From Spirochaetales bacterium (GTDB lineage: Bacteria > Spirochaetota > Spirochaetia > DSM-27196 > SLAA01), in the NCBI GenBank assembly GCA_007127105.1, contig SLAA01000009.1:1-55085 (forward strand): a stretch of 55,085 bases of DNA, read 5' to 3'. This document shows, piece by piece, positions 44,642-54,690 of the stretch. Positions within the stretch are counted from its first letter, which is position 1. Each line of letters starts with the position of its first letter. Below the pieces are notes generated by a model. That model was given only the letters and a program-made list of their open reading frames with translations, was not told the origin of the DNA and made no database searches. Position numbers and translations under genes: made by a program.

Positions 44642-45846
44642 ATGCGGAGACTCTCGGATGCTGTCTCCGCAATCTCGCGGGCGGGCGTAAACGCGGGGTC
44701 TAACTCGGACGCATCACTGGCTAACTCAACAGCGGTCTCAAGCCTGCCCTCGGCAAAAGCGACAACAGCGTCGAGATAGAGTTCCTCAGCCTCGGCGCGA
44801 CGCAGGCTCCGCCCACGGTCGCCAAAATTAAAGGCAGCCTCAACACTAAAACGGTCAACGGCGCCGAGCTGCGTAGTAAGATCGAGCGTATAGTTTGCGG
44901 TCAGCCGTACGCGGCTCAGTTCTACCGATGCACCCAGGGTGGTACGTGGATTGGCCCCGCGATAAAGAAATCCGGTTTGAATGGAAAAGAAATGAGTTAC
45001 CTGCAAAGCGCTCCCTACGCCAAATCCGGGATACTCGGCGGGTAAGTCACTAAAGGGTTGTATCGGATAGAGGAGATCAAAGGACAGTAACCACGGTCGC
45101 ATGGGCTTATAACCAATACCAGCAGTAACCACGGTCGGAAGGGGTTCATCCAGTACCGGTGGACCGAGGTTCCGTAGACTCAGCCCCAGGGAAAGGTTTC
45201 GTTCCCGGGCATGATAAAACTTAAGAAAGTTAAACCGTGTCAGCACCCCGAAATCGCCCATAAATCCCAAGCCTGACTGGCCGGGCTCAATTACTTCCGG
45301 AACGTGGCGGTAACCCGCCTTGAGGTTGGCGCCGACCGCAATACCTTCAAAGTAGAAATCGTGAAGAAATCGATATGAAAGATTAATACCGGTCATTCCT
45401 TCAATGTAGCGTATGGCGTTTACCTGGTCGCCGTAACGGTCGTACTCGGTAAAGGGAACATGGATAAGTTTAGAGGCAGCGCCGAAGCCCAGGTTATTTC
45501 GGCGACTGGTATAACTCAGGCCCTCAAGATTGGCATCAGCAATGAGGTTGTTGTGAAACAACGCAAGCTCGGTGTATCGTAGCATTGCTGAGGCAGCAGG
45601 ATTGGCGTCGAAGTAACCTGCGTCGTCCGCAACCGCTGTGTACGCAGTGCCCATGCCCTCATAACGTCCGCCAATAGGAATGAGGAGCACCGGCAGGGTA
45701 GTGAGTCCGGTGCGTTCGGCGCCAGCAAGGCCAAAAATCTTGGTTAGATCTGCGTATGTGTCAGCGACAGTGTCCGCGCGTGCCCCGAGCGGAAAGGAGA
45801 GCAGGAGGCAGCTAATAGTTAAGGCGTACACGACAATTTTTTTCAT
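44590..45846 (-). CDS. UPF0164 family outer-membrane protein (FadL-like)
   Basis: This 418-residue protein belongs to the UPF0164 family known from Treponema, whose members look like FadL fatty-acid channels. It has a signal peptide ending GARAD, then LIPIGGRYEGMGTAYTAVADDAGYFDANPAAS, the typical N-terminal plug block, and alternating strands expected of a beta-barrel (NLGFGAASKLI, GINLSYRF, VTAGIGYKPM). A C-terminal helical region of about 70 residues (LRRAEAEELYLDAVVAFAEG) resembles a TPR and is not part of the barrel. A similar mix is found in spirochaetal relatives. It is a marker of the phylum. Confidence 0.87.
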   Translation of the reverse strand: MKKIVVYALTISCLLLSFPLGARADTVADTYADLTKIFGLAGAERTGLTTLPVLLIPIGGRYEGMGTAYTAVADDAGYFDANPAASAMLRYTELALFHNNLIADANLEGLSYTSRRNNLGFGAASKLIHVPFTEYDRYGDQVNAIRYIEGMTGINLSYRFLHDFYFEGIAVGANLKAGYRHVPEVIEPGQSGLGFMGDFGVLTRFNFLKFYHARERNLSLGLSLRNLGPPVLDEPLPTVVTAGIGYKPMRPWLLSFDLLYPIQPFSDLPAEYPGFGVGSALQVTHFFSIQTGFLYRGANPRTTLGASVELSRVRLTANYTLDLTTQLGAVDRFSVEAAFNFGDRGRSLRRAEAEELYLDAVVAFAEGRLETAVELASDASELDPAFTPAREIAETASESLRIQRELESIRLDEQVISE

Positions 45847-46003
45847 GCAGGTTCAGGCTAAATATATCATTGTCGGAGATAACGATCCAGTTACCTATAC
45901 AATCCCGTAGTTATTATCGGTAGATTCACAGCAGAATGTATTTCTGCCGAGATTTAAAGTACAATTGAAGAAGAAACAAGTTGGCCACACGGGAGTCCGG
46001 AGA

Positions 46004-49000
46004 GTGTCCCGAGCCGAATGGGCAAAAAGAAGCAAGTATCGCCTCGTTCTCTTTTCTGGATTTTTGTTACTCCAGATCGTGGGGGTCCTGTCTGCACCGC
46101 AGTGGAGTTTCGCTCGTGGAACTCGTGAGGACCCTATCGACGAGGCAAGAAGCCTTATCGACGCAAGGCGTCACAACGATGCCATGCTTATTCTACAGGA
46201 AATAGTGCGGCGCCAACCTGAACGGATAGATGAAGTTGAGAAACTTCTTCGCGAGATTCGTGGATTCCGCACCGAGTACAACCAACTCTTCTCTGAACTC
46301 CTGCTGCACATCTCAACGAACCCCGAGGATCTTGAGCGTACATTTGCCCTCATCTCCGCAATGGAGGCCTTGGACGAGCATCCTAACCCGCGAGTGCGGG
46401 AGCAGATCGCGCAGTCACGCATCATAGCACAACTCGCCTATGACCGGCGCATTGCCGAACGTTTACGCAGCGAGGCTCGTGCACTCATTGCAGAAAACCG
46501 TCATGACGAGGCTGCACAGCGTTATCTTGAGGGTTTTGCGCTGCAACAACCGGAGTTTGAGGGCCGGGGATACAGCGATATTTTCCAGAACGAAGTGCGG
46601 CAGATTCGGGGCGAAACACGCAGTCTTGTAGCCCAGTTCGTACAGTTGCGAACGGACTTTTTGCGTACGGGCGAGGACTTGGCAACTGCTTTGACGACCC
46701 CAACCGTCCCGGGCGAACGCAGCAGGTTGTACGCTACATGGATAGACGAAGCGGCTCGGATACAAAACCTGGAGGAGGAGCTTCGGGGACTTTCTGAACG
46801 ATTGATTGTGGCACGCGACTCGGTGGAACTGGAGTTTCCGGAGGATCCTATTGACTGGCACCTCAATATTCTCCGGTTTATGCTCGGTGAGACAGTGCAT
46901 GACACTGAACGAGACGGAATATACGGCGCATTTGCACGTCAAATTGATGACTACGTCTACGCGACGACGGCCGCTGTACGCGAGCATGTATCCAACCTTA
47001 ATCAGGAGGCCGATACCGCGCTCATTGAGGGCAGACTCGGTCGAGCTCAGTCTGAGTATGAAAATATTGCGGAAATCACCGAGTATGGGACCCGACTTGT
47101 GTTTGTGGCATCACGGGTTGAGCCGGTTGATATACCAGAACCGAACCTTGCCGCCGAGCTTATCAGAGAACACGGTCGCAACGAGTTTGCTTTGAGTTTT
47201 TCTGAGTACAGCCGAGCCGCCGAACGCGCCCAGGCGGTTGGTGCACTCACTGCGGCTCGGCAACATCTTGAACTTGCACCTGTTCAGGATCCTGCCTTGG
47301 ACTGGGAACGTAGAGCGGAGCTCCAGAGTTCGCGCGTGAGTTTTAGCAATACCCTCGGCCGTTGGAGCAGCACCGCGATTGCGCTGGAAAATAACTTTGA
47401 TCTCCCACCTGAGCTCGATGAGTACCAGCGTGCTACGGCACAGCTTCACAGCGAGCTGCTGCAGGAGCTGCGAGACTCGGAACTGAGTTGGATGTTTAAC
47501 CTGGTCGAGGAGTCGTATGCCGCCATAGAAGAGCCATACCTGGGACTCTTGGCATCGGTGGAGGAGGGCGAGACCCTCCTGTCCGGTATCCCCTTAGAAG
47601 GACAGGTCATTGAGGACGACGATGACCAGATTCTGGCTCGATACCCTGATCGTGCGCTTGATGTCTTAGTTCCGACTGAACTGAGCATGACGGCGCTCGA
47701 AGAGCGCTTGCTTGGGTACCTGGAGGCCTACGCGGATGAGCCCGATTTCATTCGGCAAGACCTCACTTTTGAGGAGCGTGTACGAGAACACGAACTTCTC
47801 TTGGCACGGCTTCGGGCCACACAGCTACAGGTCGCTTCTCTCATCGAGACATCCGAGACCGATATTGTTCGTGCGGCTGAACTGAACCAGGAAGGAGAGG
47901 CTCTTATTTCGCAGACAGAAGGCGCTATTCAGCAGCTTAGGGTTCCTGCGGCTCAGTCGCTTTGGAATGAGGCACGAGATCGTTTCTATGACTCACTCGC
48001 CCTACAAGAGAACAATGCCATAAGGGCACGCGTCGAGGATCTCGCTGTGTCTCTTGGTGCTCGGATACAGGACGCGGCAAACGAACTTGTGGTACAAAGA
48101 GTACGCGAATTGATAGATGATGCAGAAGATCTCTACAACCGAGAGGAATTCCTGACGGCACAAGAAATGCTGAATGAGGCAAGCGAACTGTGGGCTCAAA
48201 CCAACGTTGAGGACAACATCGAAATAACACGTCTAACACGACTGGTGAACGCCGCGCTAACTTTTGAGAATGAACGCTCAATTGTGGAAACGGACCCGCT
48301 CTTTCCCGTGCTTGGCAGCTATCTCAGTCTCGCGCAGGACGACTTTAGCCGTGCTCGCACGCTGGTTTCCCAAGGGAGTCACCAGCAGGCCCAAGCGCAT
48401 TTGGCACGGAGTGAGCAGAATCTGGAGAACGTTATCGCTCTGCGCCCCTTCAACTGGGAGGCCAAGGTGCTGATCCTTCGGATAGAGGAGCTCCGGGATA
48501 CCGATAATTTTGACGCAATTTTTGAGCGCCGCTTTAACGAAGTGGTAGAAAACCGAAGACCGGACAACGCGCTCGAAACCTTGTCCGACCTGCAGGTACT
48601 CAAGGAGATAAAGCCGAACTACCCCGGTATCGACCGACTGATTGCAGAGTTGGAGATTGAGTTGGGGCTACGCCCGGATCCAGTCACTCAGGCGCGCGCA
48701 CAACGCTCCAACCAGCTGTATCGTCAAGCAACTCAAGTGGCTGGTGGCGGTATTGCACAGGACCGCGCTGCAATAGGTCTGCTTGAAGAGGCTGTTTCGC
48801 TGAACCCGGGCAATAGAGATGCGCGATTACTGCTTGACACCCTGCGTATTCGCACCGGCGGGCAGGCAACGGTGGCGCTTTCATCTACAGATGAACAACA
48901 GTTCCGTCGTGCCGAGCAACTGTTTATTCAAGGCAGCGTCGCGCAGGCTTTCGGCATTGTTGAACGTCTCTTACAGGATGAGTCTAATCAGGGATATCCA

Positions 49001-49048
49001 CCACTGCTCGATTTACGACGGCGCATAACCTCGCGCTTGGGTGTGTAA
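46004..49048 (+). CDS. Large exported repeat-rich helical protein (TPR-like)
   Basis: This protein of 1014 residues has a hydrophobic N-terminus (RLVLFSGFLLLQIVGVLSAPQWSFA) that is a signal peptide or anchor, then a long helical body rich in Glu, Arg and Leu. Several TPR-like repeats show ARSLIDARRHNDAMLILQEI near the N-terminus, DAEDLYNREEFLTAQEMLNEA in the middle and AEQLFIQGSVAQAFGIVERL at the end. I know no function. I place the start at GTG 46004 because GGGAG lies 8 bases upstream; an earlier TTG at 45965 has no such site. Its stop overlaps the next ATG by one base (TAATG), so the receptor downstream is translationally coupled and the two probably form a complex in the periplasm. Confidence 0.75.
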   Translation: MSRAEWAKRSKYRLVLFSGFLLLQIVGVLSAPQWSFARGTREDPIDEARSLIDARRHNDAMLILQEIVRRQPERIDEVEKLLREIRGFRTEYNQLFSELLLHISTNPEDLERTFALISAMEALDEHPNPRVREQIAQSRIIAQLAYDRRIAERLRSEARALIAENRHDEAAQRYLEGFALQQPEFEGRGYSDIFQNEVRQIRGETRSLVAQFVQLRTDFLRTGEDLATALTTPTVPGERSRLYATWIDEAARIQNLEEELRGLSERLIVARDSVELEFPEDPIDWHLNILRFMLGETVHDTERDGIYGAFARQIDDYVYATTAAVREHVSNLNQEADTALIEGRLGRAQSEYENIAEITEYGTRLVFVASRVEPVDIPEPNLAAELIREHGRNEFALSFSEYSRAAERAQAVGALTAARQHLELAPVQDPALDWERRAELQSSRVSFSNTLGRWSSTAIALENNFDLPPELDEYQRATAQLHSELLQELRDSELSWMFNLVEESYAAIEEPYLGLLASVEEGETLLSGIPLEGQVIEDDDDQILARYPDRALDVLVPTELSMTALEERLLGYLEAYADEPDFIRQDLTFEERVREHELLLARLRATQLQVASLIETSETDIVRAAELNQEGEALISQTEGAIQQLRVPAAQSLWNEARDRFYDSLALQENNAIRARVEDLAVSLGARIQDAANELVVQRVRELIDDAEDLYNREEFLTAQEMLNEASELWAQTNVEDNIEITRLTRLVNAALTFENERSIVETDPLFPVLGSYLSLAQDDFSRARTLVSQGSHQQAQAHLARSEQNLENVIALRPFNWEAKVLILRIEELRDTDNFDAIFERRFNEVVENRRPDNALETLSDLQVLKEIKPNYPGIDRLIAELEIELGLRPDPVTQARAQRSNQLYRQATQVAGGGIAQDRAAIGLLEEAVSLNPGNRDARLLLDTLRIRTGGQATVALSSTDEQQFRRAEQLFIQGSVAQAFGIVERLLQDESNQGYPPLLDLRRRITSRLGV

Positions 49049-52000
49049 TGCGATATCGGTTGCGAACTTTGCTACTAAGTCTGGTGCTTCTCTGCGCTGG
49101 CCTTTTGCTCTATGGGCAGGAGCCTTTGTTCTTTGAGGCCCCGCGCGTCATTTCCACCGACAACGCCCGTTTTCCGGAGGTTGTAAACGACAACAACCGG
49201 GCCTTGGTCTTTTACCAGGAGGTGGTCCGGAGTAATGCCCAAGAGGGCCAGATCTACATTTCTGCAATGCAGAGCAACGACGGACGTTCATGGTTTCCAC
49301 GTCGACGCGTGATTGGCCCCATTGAGTTCCAGCGCGAAAGCGCCCCCCTCGTTTTTTCTGCCGAAATCACTCCCAATGGAGATGTGTTTCTTGCCGTCGC
49401 TGCCGAAGCGACCGCAATTCACCTCTACAGAAGTACCGACGCTGGCATTAACTTCAACCGAGTCGCGACACTCGAGTCCGACACAACGGTCGTCTCACCA
49501 CGCCTAAGTGTACGTGCAGACGGCGGAATGCTTTTATTCGTCAGTCAGAATATTGGTGCCGTGCAGAGTATTCTGTATAGCTATTCCTCGCCCGACGGCT
49601 CATGGAGCGAGTTCTTCACACTGGAGGACGATCCCCAACTGGGATTAAACTTTCTCCCAAGTCATACAGGCTACAACGGTAGAGACTATGTTGTTTTCCA
49701 AGGAATTAATCCCGCACAGCGTATCACCTATCAGCTTTACTCCAAGTACAGCGACGACGGTGGGCGTAGCTGGAGTCCGGCCCGACGCATAACTACCTTT
49801 CACAGTGAAGGCGAGGCTCAGAACGCAGACGCCTATGACAACCAGCGTGTACACCTGGAGCGGATCCCGGAGGGCGTCGCTATTGCTTGGGAGCGTCGGC
49901 TAAGCGGTACAAACACCCAAATTTTCTACTCCACGCTCAATGAACAGGGCCTCTTGAGCAACGAAGGTGAGGCGGTTACGAGCCGCCTCACCAACGACAG
50001 TTTCCCTCGAATTCTCGTGCATCGAAATGAGGTCATCCTAAGCTGGTTCGATAGTCCTCAAGGAAACAGCCGGGTGTACATAGCGCGTCGTGACGGTGCG
50101 TTCTGGCAGGGACGTGTCGTGAGCCAGGGGATTTCGGTCTCGCGATTCGGACGCCCCTTTAGTTTTCGTGGACGTATGCACATGTTTTGGCAAGGACGAC
50201 GTACCGCGGACGCGACGAATCTGGTCTATTTGGAACCGGACCAACATGTTGATCCTCCGCGTCCGGTGGCCCGAAACTTTCCGGCAGGTGGGCGGTCTCG
50301 CACCTCCCGCATGGATGTAGCTTGGACGCCTGCTCCAGATGCCTCAGGGATCCGAGCCTACAACTATGTGGTAAGTCAAAACCCTAATGCTCCGGTGGCG
50401 CGTATCCCACGGTATAACGCCTCGGTGCAGGAGGCCTCTGTTACGGTAGATCAAGATGGCGACTGGTTTTTCCGCATCGTAGCGCAGGACAACGCGGGCA
50501 ACTGGAGCGAACCTGCAACCATTTCATACACCCGCGTAACGCGGCCTCCGGATCCGCCCTCCTTTGCAGATGTCCCAATGGATGAAGGCAATTTTCTCCT
50601 CAGCAATACCTTTCGAATTAACTGGCAACCTCAGGAAGACGAGTCGGTGATTGCCGGTTACTCTGTTCGTTTGCAACGAATAGGCCCGGTCGGACTTCCA
50701 ATAGATGATCCCGAGCAGCTTCGCCTTGTGCCACCACCGCCCTCGGTTAACGCTCGTGAGCCGCTTATCTCACGCACAAATGTGGATAACGGCACATGGG
50801 CACTTCAGGTTGCGGCGATTGACGATGTCGGCAATGTAGGCGAACCAGAGACACTGATATTCCGCACCAATAGATACATTCCGGTCACCGAGATTTGGAA
50901 CGTTTCGACGACTCGCGATCGCCTGGGTAGGTATGCTCTGAGCGTTACTGGACGGGGTTTCACGGCTGACGGCACCATAAGCGAGGTTGTTCTGGACCGC
51001 ACCGGAGAGCCTCCGTACGACTATGTCTTCCGTTCCGCTCAGGACGCCTTCTCGGTTCTCAGTAACGGTCGTATTGAGGGCCCCCTTATAGACCTTGTGG
51101 AAACCGGAGCATATCGAGTTGGGCTGGTTCATACGAACCGCGGGGTTCGCTTCAGCTCTACGACCGTGCAGCTGGAAGAGGCTGGTACGGTCACCTTTGG
51201 TGACTTCTCTGGTCGATATATCCCAAGCTATTTGCGGCGTGAGAGCGCACAGCGGCTCATCCCAATTGAGACTTTACTGGGCAGCCTTGCTGCGTTGTTA
51301 GTCGCGTTCGTTGTCGTGGTGTCGGGAACTCGCATGGCCTCTCTGGCTGCCGAAGGTCGGCTGCTGGATTTGGAGGTTAAGGCGCTCATTACCGGCACCT
51401 CTCTACCGCCCCAAAAGAAGAAGGAGATACTACGCGCGATGAAACTAAACATTTGGGGACTGCGTTTTAAGTTTGCGGTTTTTGTGGTAGTTCTAGTTGT
51501 AGCCGTTGTGGTCATGGTAGCGTACTTCCTCGGTTCCGCGGCGCTTGAAAGACAAGAAGATATCCTTGCGCGTGGACTGGAACAACGGGTTGAGGTTCTT
51601 CTGGACAGCCTAGTGACCCAGTCATCACAGCTTCTGGATGCGCCGCAACAGAACACCATTGAACTGGCTGGACTTACCCGCCAGTCCGGGATCATGGATG
51701 AGGTTCAATACATAACGATAACTGGCTCAGGTTCTGCTGCAGCAGATTTTGACCATATCTGGGCGACAAACGACCCAGTTATTCTTGAGTATGGCACTGA
51801 GGACTCGGAAGCCGCTCCGGGGCGAGCTATTCGGCCGGACTTGAGTACCGAAATCTATCAACCGGCCGGTGGGTCAAGGATCATTGACGTCATTAGTGAC
51901 GAGGTACCTGAGCTTGAGGCACAGATCAACGAACGGGCGCGGGCGGAGCTGGGAAATATCCCGGAGCAGATTGACCAGTTTACAGACCGTATTAGTGAAC

Positions 52001-53679
52001 TCGTTCTTATTGGCACTCCACAAGCAGAGGCCGAACTAGAAGAGATTGACCGAACACGTCAGGAGCTTGAGGGGCGGGTAGCAGATGTGCTTGCAGCAAT
52101 TGGCGATGCCTTCTTTAGCTATCCTGAGTTTGACTCATCGAACCTCAGCCGTGAGAATACCGAGTACCTGTTCTACAAACCGGTACTGTTCCGGGCGGTA
52201 GGCGAGTCCGGTCCGGACGCTCGCTATTTCCGTGGCATGGTACGAATGGGGGTTTCGACCGAGCTGATTCTTGAGGACATTGCGGAGGCCACTCGCGAGT
52301 TAATTATCACAACAGTGTTCGTTGCGGCGGCCGCGTTGCTCGCTGGTATCATTGGTGCCTTTCTGCTCGCAACCATTGTTGTAATCCCAATTAAGCGGCT
52401 CGTCGCCGGTGTGGAAGTCATCCGTGACACTGAGGACAAGGCCCAGCTCGAACATCATTCCATAAAAGTCACCTCGCGTGACGAACTGGCCGCCTTGGCG
52501 AACACCATTAACTCAATGACTCACGGTTTGGTGGAGGCGGCAAAAGCGAACAAAGACCTTACCCTCGGTAAGGAGGTTCAAAAGCGCTTCATTCCGCTTG
52601 AACCAGCGGCTAACGGAGAAAAGCAAACGACCGGCGCCACCGATCTACCCCAGATCGAGTTCTTTGGGTACTACGAAGGGGCAAAGGGCGTGTCTGGTGA
52701 CTACTATGATTATCAGAAGCTGGACGATGAGCATTTTGCCATTATCAAGTGTGATATCGCAGGCAAGGGTGTTGCTGCTTCACTGATTATGGTTGAGGTT
52801 GCAACAATTTTCTTAGACCACTTCAAGAACTGGAAACTGAAGCCATCTGGACTCAAACTTGAGCCCCTCGTTATCCGAATAAACGACCTCATTGCGGAAC
52901 GAGGATTCCAGGGCCGATTCGCAGCCTTTACAGTTGGTATCCTTAACATTGAGACCGGAAAAATTGTGTTAGCCAATGCTGGTGATAATCAACTGCATCT
53001 GTACCGAGCCCAAAAGGGGACGACCGAACAGTTAAGTATGGACAAAACCCCAGCCGCCGGTGTGTTTTCCAGCGACGACATGCCAATACGCTTTCCGGAG
53101 TACTATTTGACGCTCGAAACCAATGACGTGCTGGTGTTTTTCACTGACGGAATTGAGGAGTCAAAACGGGTGTTTCGTGATGAAAACGAGAACCTGTATA
53201 CCATTACCGAGTCAGATGTGGAGAGCAAGCGTGTTCGCGCTGACATCCTGCCGGGCCAGGGAGATGAAGAGTTTGGTATTCCGCGTATCCATGAAATTCT
53301 TGACGCCGTCGGACACAAGAGACCCTATAGGTTGTCCCAAGAGCTTTCAGATGAGCAGCTGGACTTTGCCTTTGACCAGTGTCCCTATACGGCACGAGAT
53401 TTCACTATGGCACTGGTGGCGGTTGAGAAAATATTCCGCTGCTACAAGCCAAAAAACCCCGGCAAGGACGACGTCGTTAAGATAGATAAAGTCGTTGACG
53501 ACTACCTGGCCAAGTATTTTGCACAGTACGCGCAGTATTTTGGCGCTAAGGTGAGCACCGAGGGTGGTCAGGACCGGGCAGTCGCACTGAGAGAGGACGC
53601 CTTTTATCGTTACTATAGTGCTCTGCAGGAAGATGAACAGTATGATGATCTAACGGTGTTGATGATTCGTAAGAAGTGA
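49048..53679 (+). CDS. Receptor PP2C phosphatase with beta-propeller ectodomain
   Basis: This 1543-residue protein begins with a signal peptide (LLLSLVLLCAGLLLYGQ). Residues 25-410 form a sialidase-like beta-propeller with Asp-box repeats such as SNDGRSWFP and YSDDGGRSWSP. Residues 415-625 look like two fibronectin/Ig-like domains, and 630-720 like an IPT-type domain. A helix at about 740-760, a second at 808-830, an external sensor region of about 250 residues, a third helix near 1084-1110, and a HAMP domain follow. From about 1185 to the end is a PP2C/SpoIIE phosphatase: GDYYDY, KCDIAGKGVAASLIM, FFTDGIEES and a final DDLTVLM. The region between DG and DDLT is about 170 residues, far longer than usual. 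Its target, perhaps an anti-sigma antagonist, is not in the window. Confidence 0.85.
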   Translation: MRYRLRTLLLSLVLLCAGLLLYGQEPLFFEAPRVISTDNARFPEVVNDNNRALVFYQEVVRSNAQEGQIYISAMQSNDGRSWFPRRRVIGPIEFQRESAPLVFSAEITPNGDVFLAVAAEATAIHLYRSTDAGINFNRVATLESDTTVVSPRLSVRADGGMLLFVSQNIGAVQSILYSYSSPDGSWSEFFTLEDDPQLGLNFLPSHTGYNGRDYVVFQGINPAQRITYQLYSKYSDDGGRSWSPARRITTFHSEGEAQNADAYDNQRVHLERIPEGVAIAWERRLSGTNTQIFYSTLNEQGLLSNEGEAVTSRLTNDSFPRILVHRNEVILSWFDSPQGNSRVYIARRDGAFWQGRVVSQGISVSRFGRPFSFRGRMHMFWQGRRTADATNLVYLEPDQHVDPPRPVARNFPAGGRSRTSRMDVAWTPAPDASGIRAYNYVVSQNPNAPVARIPRYNASVQEASVTVDQDGDWFFRIVAQDNAGNWSEPATISYTRVTRPPDPPSFADVPMDEGNFLLSNTFRINWQPQEDESVIAGYSVRLQRIGPVGLPIDDPEQLRLVPPPPSVNAREPLISRTNVDNGTWALQVAAIDDVGNVGEPETLIFRTNRYIPVTEIWNVSTTRDRLGRYALSVTGRGFTADGTISEVVLDRTGEPPYDYVFRSAQDAFSVLSNGRIEGPLIDLVETGAYRVGLVHTNRGVRFSSTTVQLEEAGTVTFGDFSGRYIPSYLRRESAQRLIPIETLLGSLAALLVAFVVVVSGTRMASLAAEGRLLDLEVKALITGTSLPPQKKKEILRAMKLNIWGLRFKFAVFVVVLVVAVVVMVAYFLGSAALERQEDILARGLEQRVEVLLDSLVTQSSQLLDAPQQNTIELAGLTRQSGIMDEVQYITITGSGSAAADFDHIWATNDPVILEYGTEDSEAAPGRAIRPDLSTEIYQPAGGSRIIDVISDEVPELEAQINERARAELGNIPEQIDQFTDRISELVLIGTPQAEAELEEIDRTRQELEGRVADVLAAIGDAFFSYPEFDSSNLSRENTEYLFYKPVLFRAVGESGPDARYFRGMVRMGVSTELILEDIAEATRELIITTVFVAAAALLAGIIGAFLLATIVVIPIKRLVAGVEVIRDTEDKAQLEHHSIKVTSRDELAALANTINSMTHGLVEAAKANKDLTLGKEVQKRFIPLEPAANGEKQTTGATDLPQIEFFGYYEGAKGVSGDYYDYQKLDDEHFAIIKCDIAGKGVAASLIMVEVATIFLDHFKNWKLKPSGLKLEPLVIRINDLIAERGFQGRFAAFTVGILNIETGKIVLANAGDNQLHLYRAQKGTTEQLSMDKTPAAGVFSSDDMPIRFPEYYLTLETNDVLVFFTDGIEESKRVFRDENENLYTITESDVESKRVRADILPGQGDEEFGIPRIHEILDAVGHKRPYRLSQELSDEQLDFAFDQCPYTARDFTMALVAVEKIFRCYKPKNPGKDDVVKIDKVVDDYLAKYFAQYAQYFGAKVSTEGGQDRAVALREDAFYRYYSALQEDEQYDDLTVLMIRKK

Positions 53680-53710
53680 AGTGCAAGGCCTGCAACGCCG
53701 ATAAACTAGC

Positions 53711-54325
53711 ATGAAACGAGTGTCAGTACCGGCATTATTTGTGCTTTTCCTTGGGTTATCGTTACCGTTGATGGCGGCCCCGTTCTTTCAGTATTACGAC
53801 TGGGAGTCAACCGAGCCGATTGTGGCCTTCCCTGAGCATCACAGGCTACGAAGCTTTGTCATAGAAACCGAAGGCTTGCATGAGCGGCGCATGATCGAGC
53901 GTTCGCTTTTCTGGGGGCGTGGCGGAACGCGCCTCGAGAGCGTAAAGGCTGAGCTTAGGGACGAGGACATCCTTCTGCTCTTCTCTACCAGGAGCGAAAC
54001 CGCGGCGGGGCTGTCGTTGTATCTCTACATCTACCCCAATCGTGATGTTGATGCTTCGGAGTTCACGGTAGAGATTCCGGTTTCCGAAAGCTCCGGCCCT
54101 GTGGTGCTTTGGAGTGTCTACCGGGAGGAACCTCGGGTAGTTGGAAGTTATCTGCGCCGAGCCTTCTATGTTGAAGCAAGAATTCCCTTGGCGAGCTTAC
54201 CCTCGGATCTTGGTGAAATCCCCTTCGACGAGCTCTCACTTGACCTGCGGAGTTCGTACTTCGATGGTGGGCGACATGAAGAGTTTCACCACGCAACGAT
54301 TTTTCCCGGTCAGCTGTCGTTCTAA
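53711..54325 (+). CDS. Hypothetical exported protein
   Basis: This 204-residue protein has a signal peptide (VPALFVLFLGLSLPLMAAP) and a mature part rich in predicted strands, including LSLYLYIYPNRD and LSLDLRSSYFDGG. I do not recognise a family, though the pattern resembles carbohydrate-binding-type beta sandwiches. It starts 31 bases after the receptor phosphatase gene and is probably in its operon. No clear ribosome site precedes the ATG. Confidence 0.65.
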   Translation: MKRVSVPALFVLFLGLSLPLMAAPFFQYYDWESTEPIVAFPEHHRLRSFVIETEGLHERRMIERSLFWGRGGTRLESVKAELRDEDILLLFSTRSETAAGLSLYLYIYPNRDVDASEFTVEIPVSESSGPVVLWSVYREEPRVVGSYLRRAFYVEARIPLASLPSDLGEIPFDELSLDLRSSYFDGGRHEEFHHATIFPGQLSF

Positions 54326-54345
54326 CTTGAAGGTGTAAGCACAAC

Positions 54346-54690
54346 ATGAAAGAGGCACGATTCTTCTGCGAACACTGTGGAAAGGAAGTCAAGGCCAGCG
54401 CACGGGTGTGTACCCATTGTGGAAGCTTCTTCTCGGCGGTGCGCTGCCCCAAATGCTCCTTTTCCGGCGCAGGTGAGTTATTCCTTCATGGCTGCCCACG
54501 ATGTGGCTATGCAGGAGGCGCCGGTGACACAGATCAGATAGAAACAGCCTTCGAATTCAGCCTTGACTCGCCGAGCAAGCGACGCAACTCCGGTTCCGGA
54601 ATACAACTGCCTCCCTGGTTTTACTTTGTCGTAATTGGCGTATTGGGCCTGAGCTTTGTTGTGCTTGTGCTCATTTATCTGAATCTTTGA
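54346..54690 (+). CDS. Zinc-ribbon protein with C-terminal membrane helix
   Basis: This 114-residue protein carries four CxxC knuckles (CEHC, CTHC, CPKC and CPRC), which would form two zinc ribbons, then a polar linker of about 25 residues and a C-terminal helix YFVVIGVLGLSFVVLVLIYL that anchors it. Such proteins are common and mostly uncharacterised. GAAGGTG precedes the ATG. It is probably the last gene of the receptor operon. Confidence 0.75.
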   Translation: MKEARFFCEHCGKEVKASARVCTHCGSFFSAVRCPKCSFSGAGELFLHGCPRCGYAGGAGDTDQIETAFEFSLDSPSKRRNSGSGIQLPPWFYFVVIGVLGLSFVVLVLIYLNL

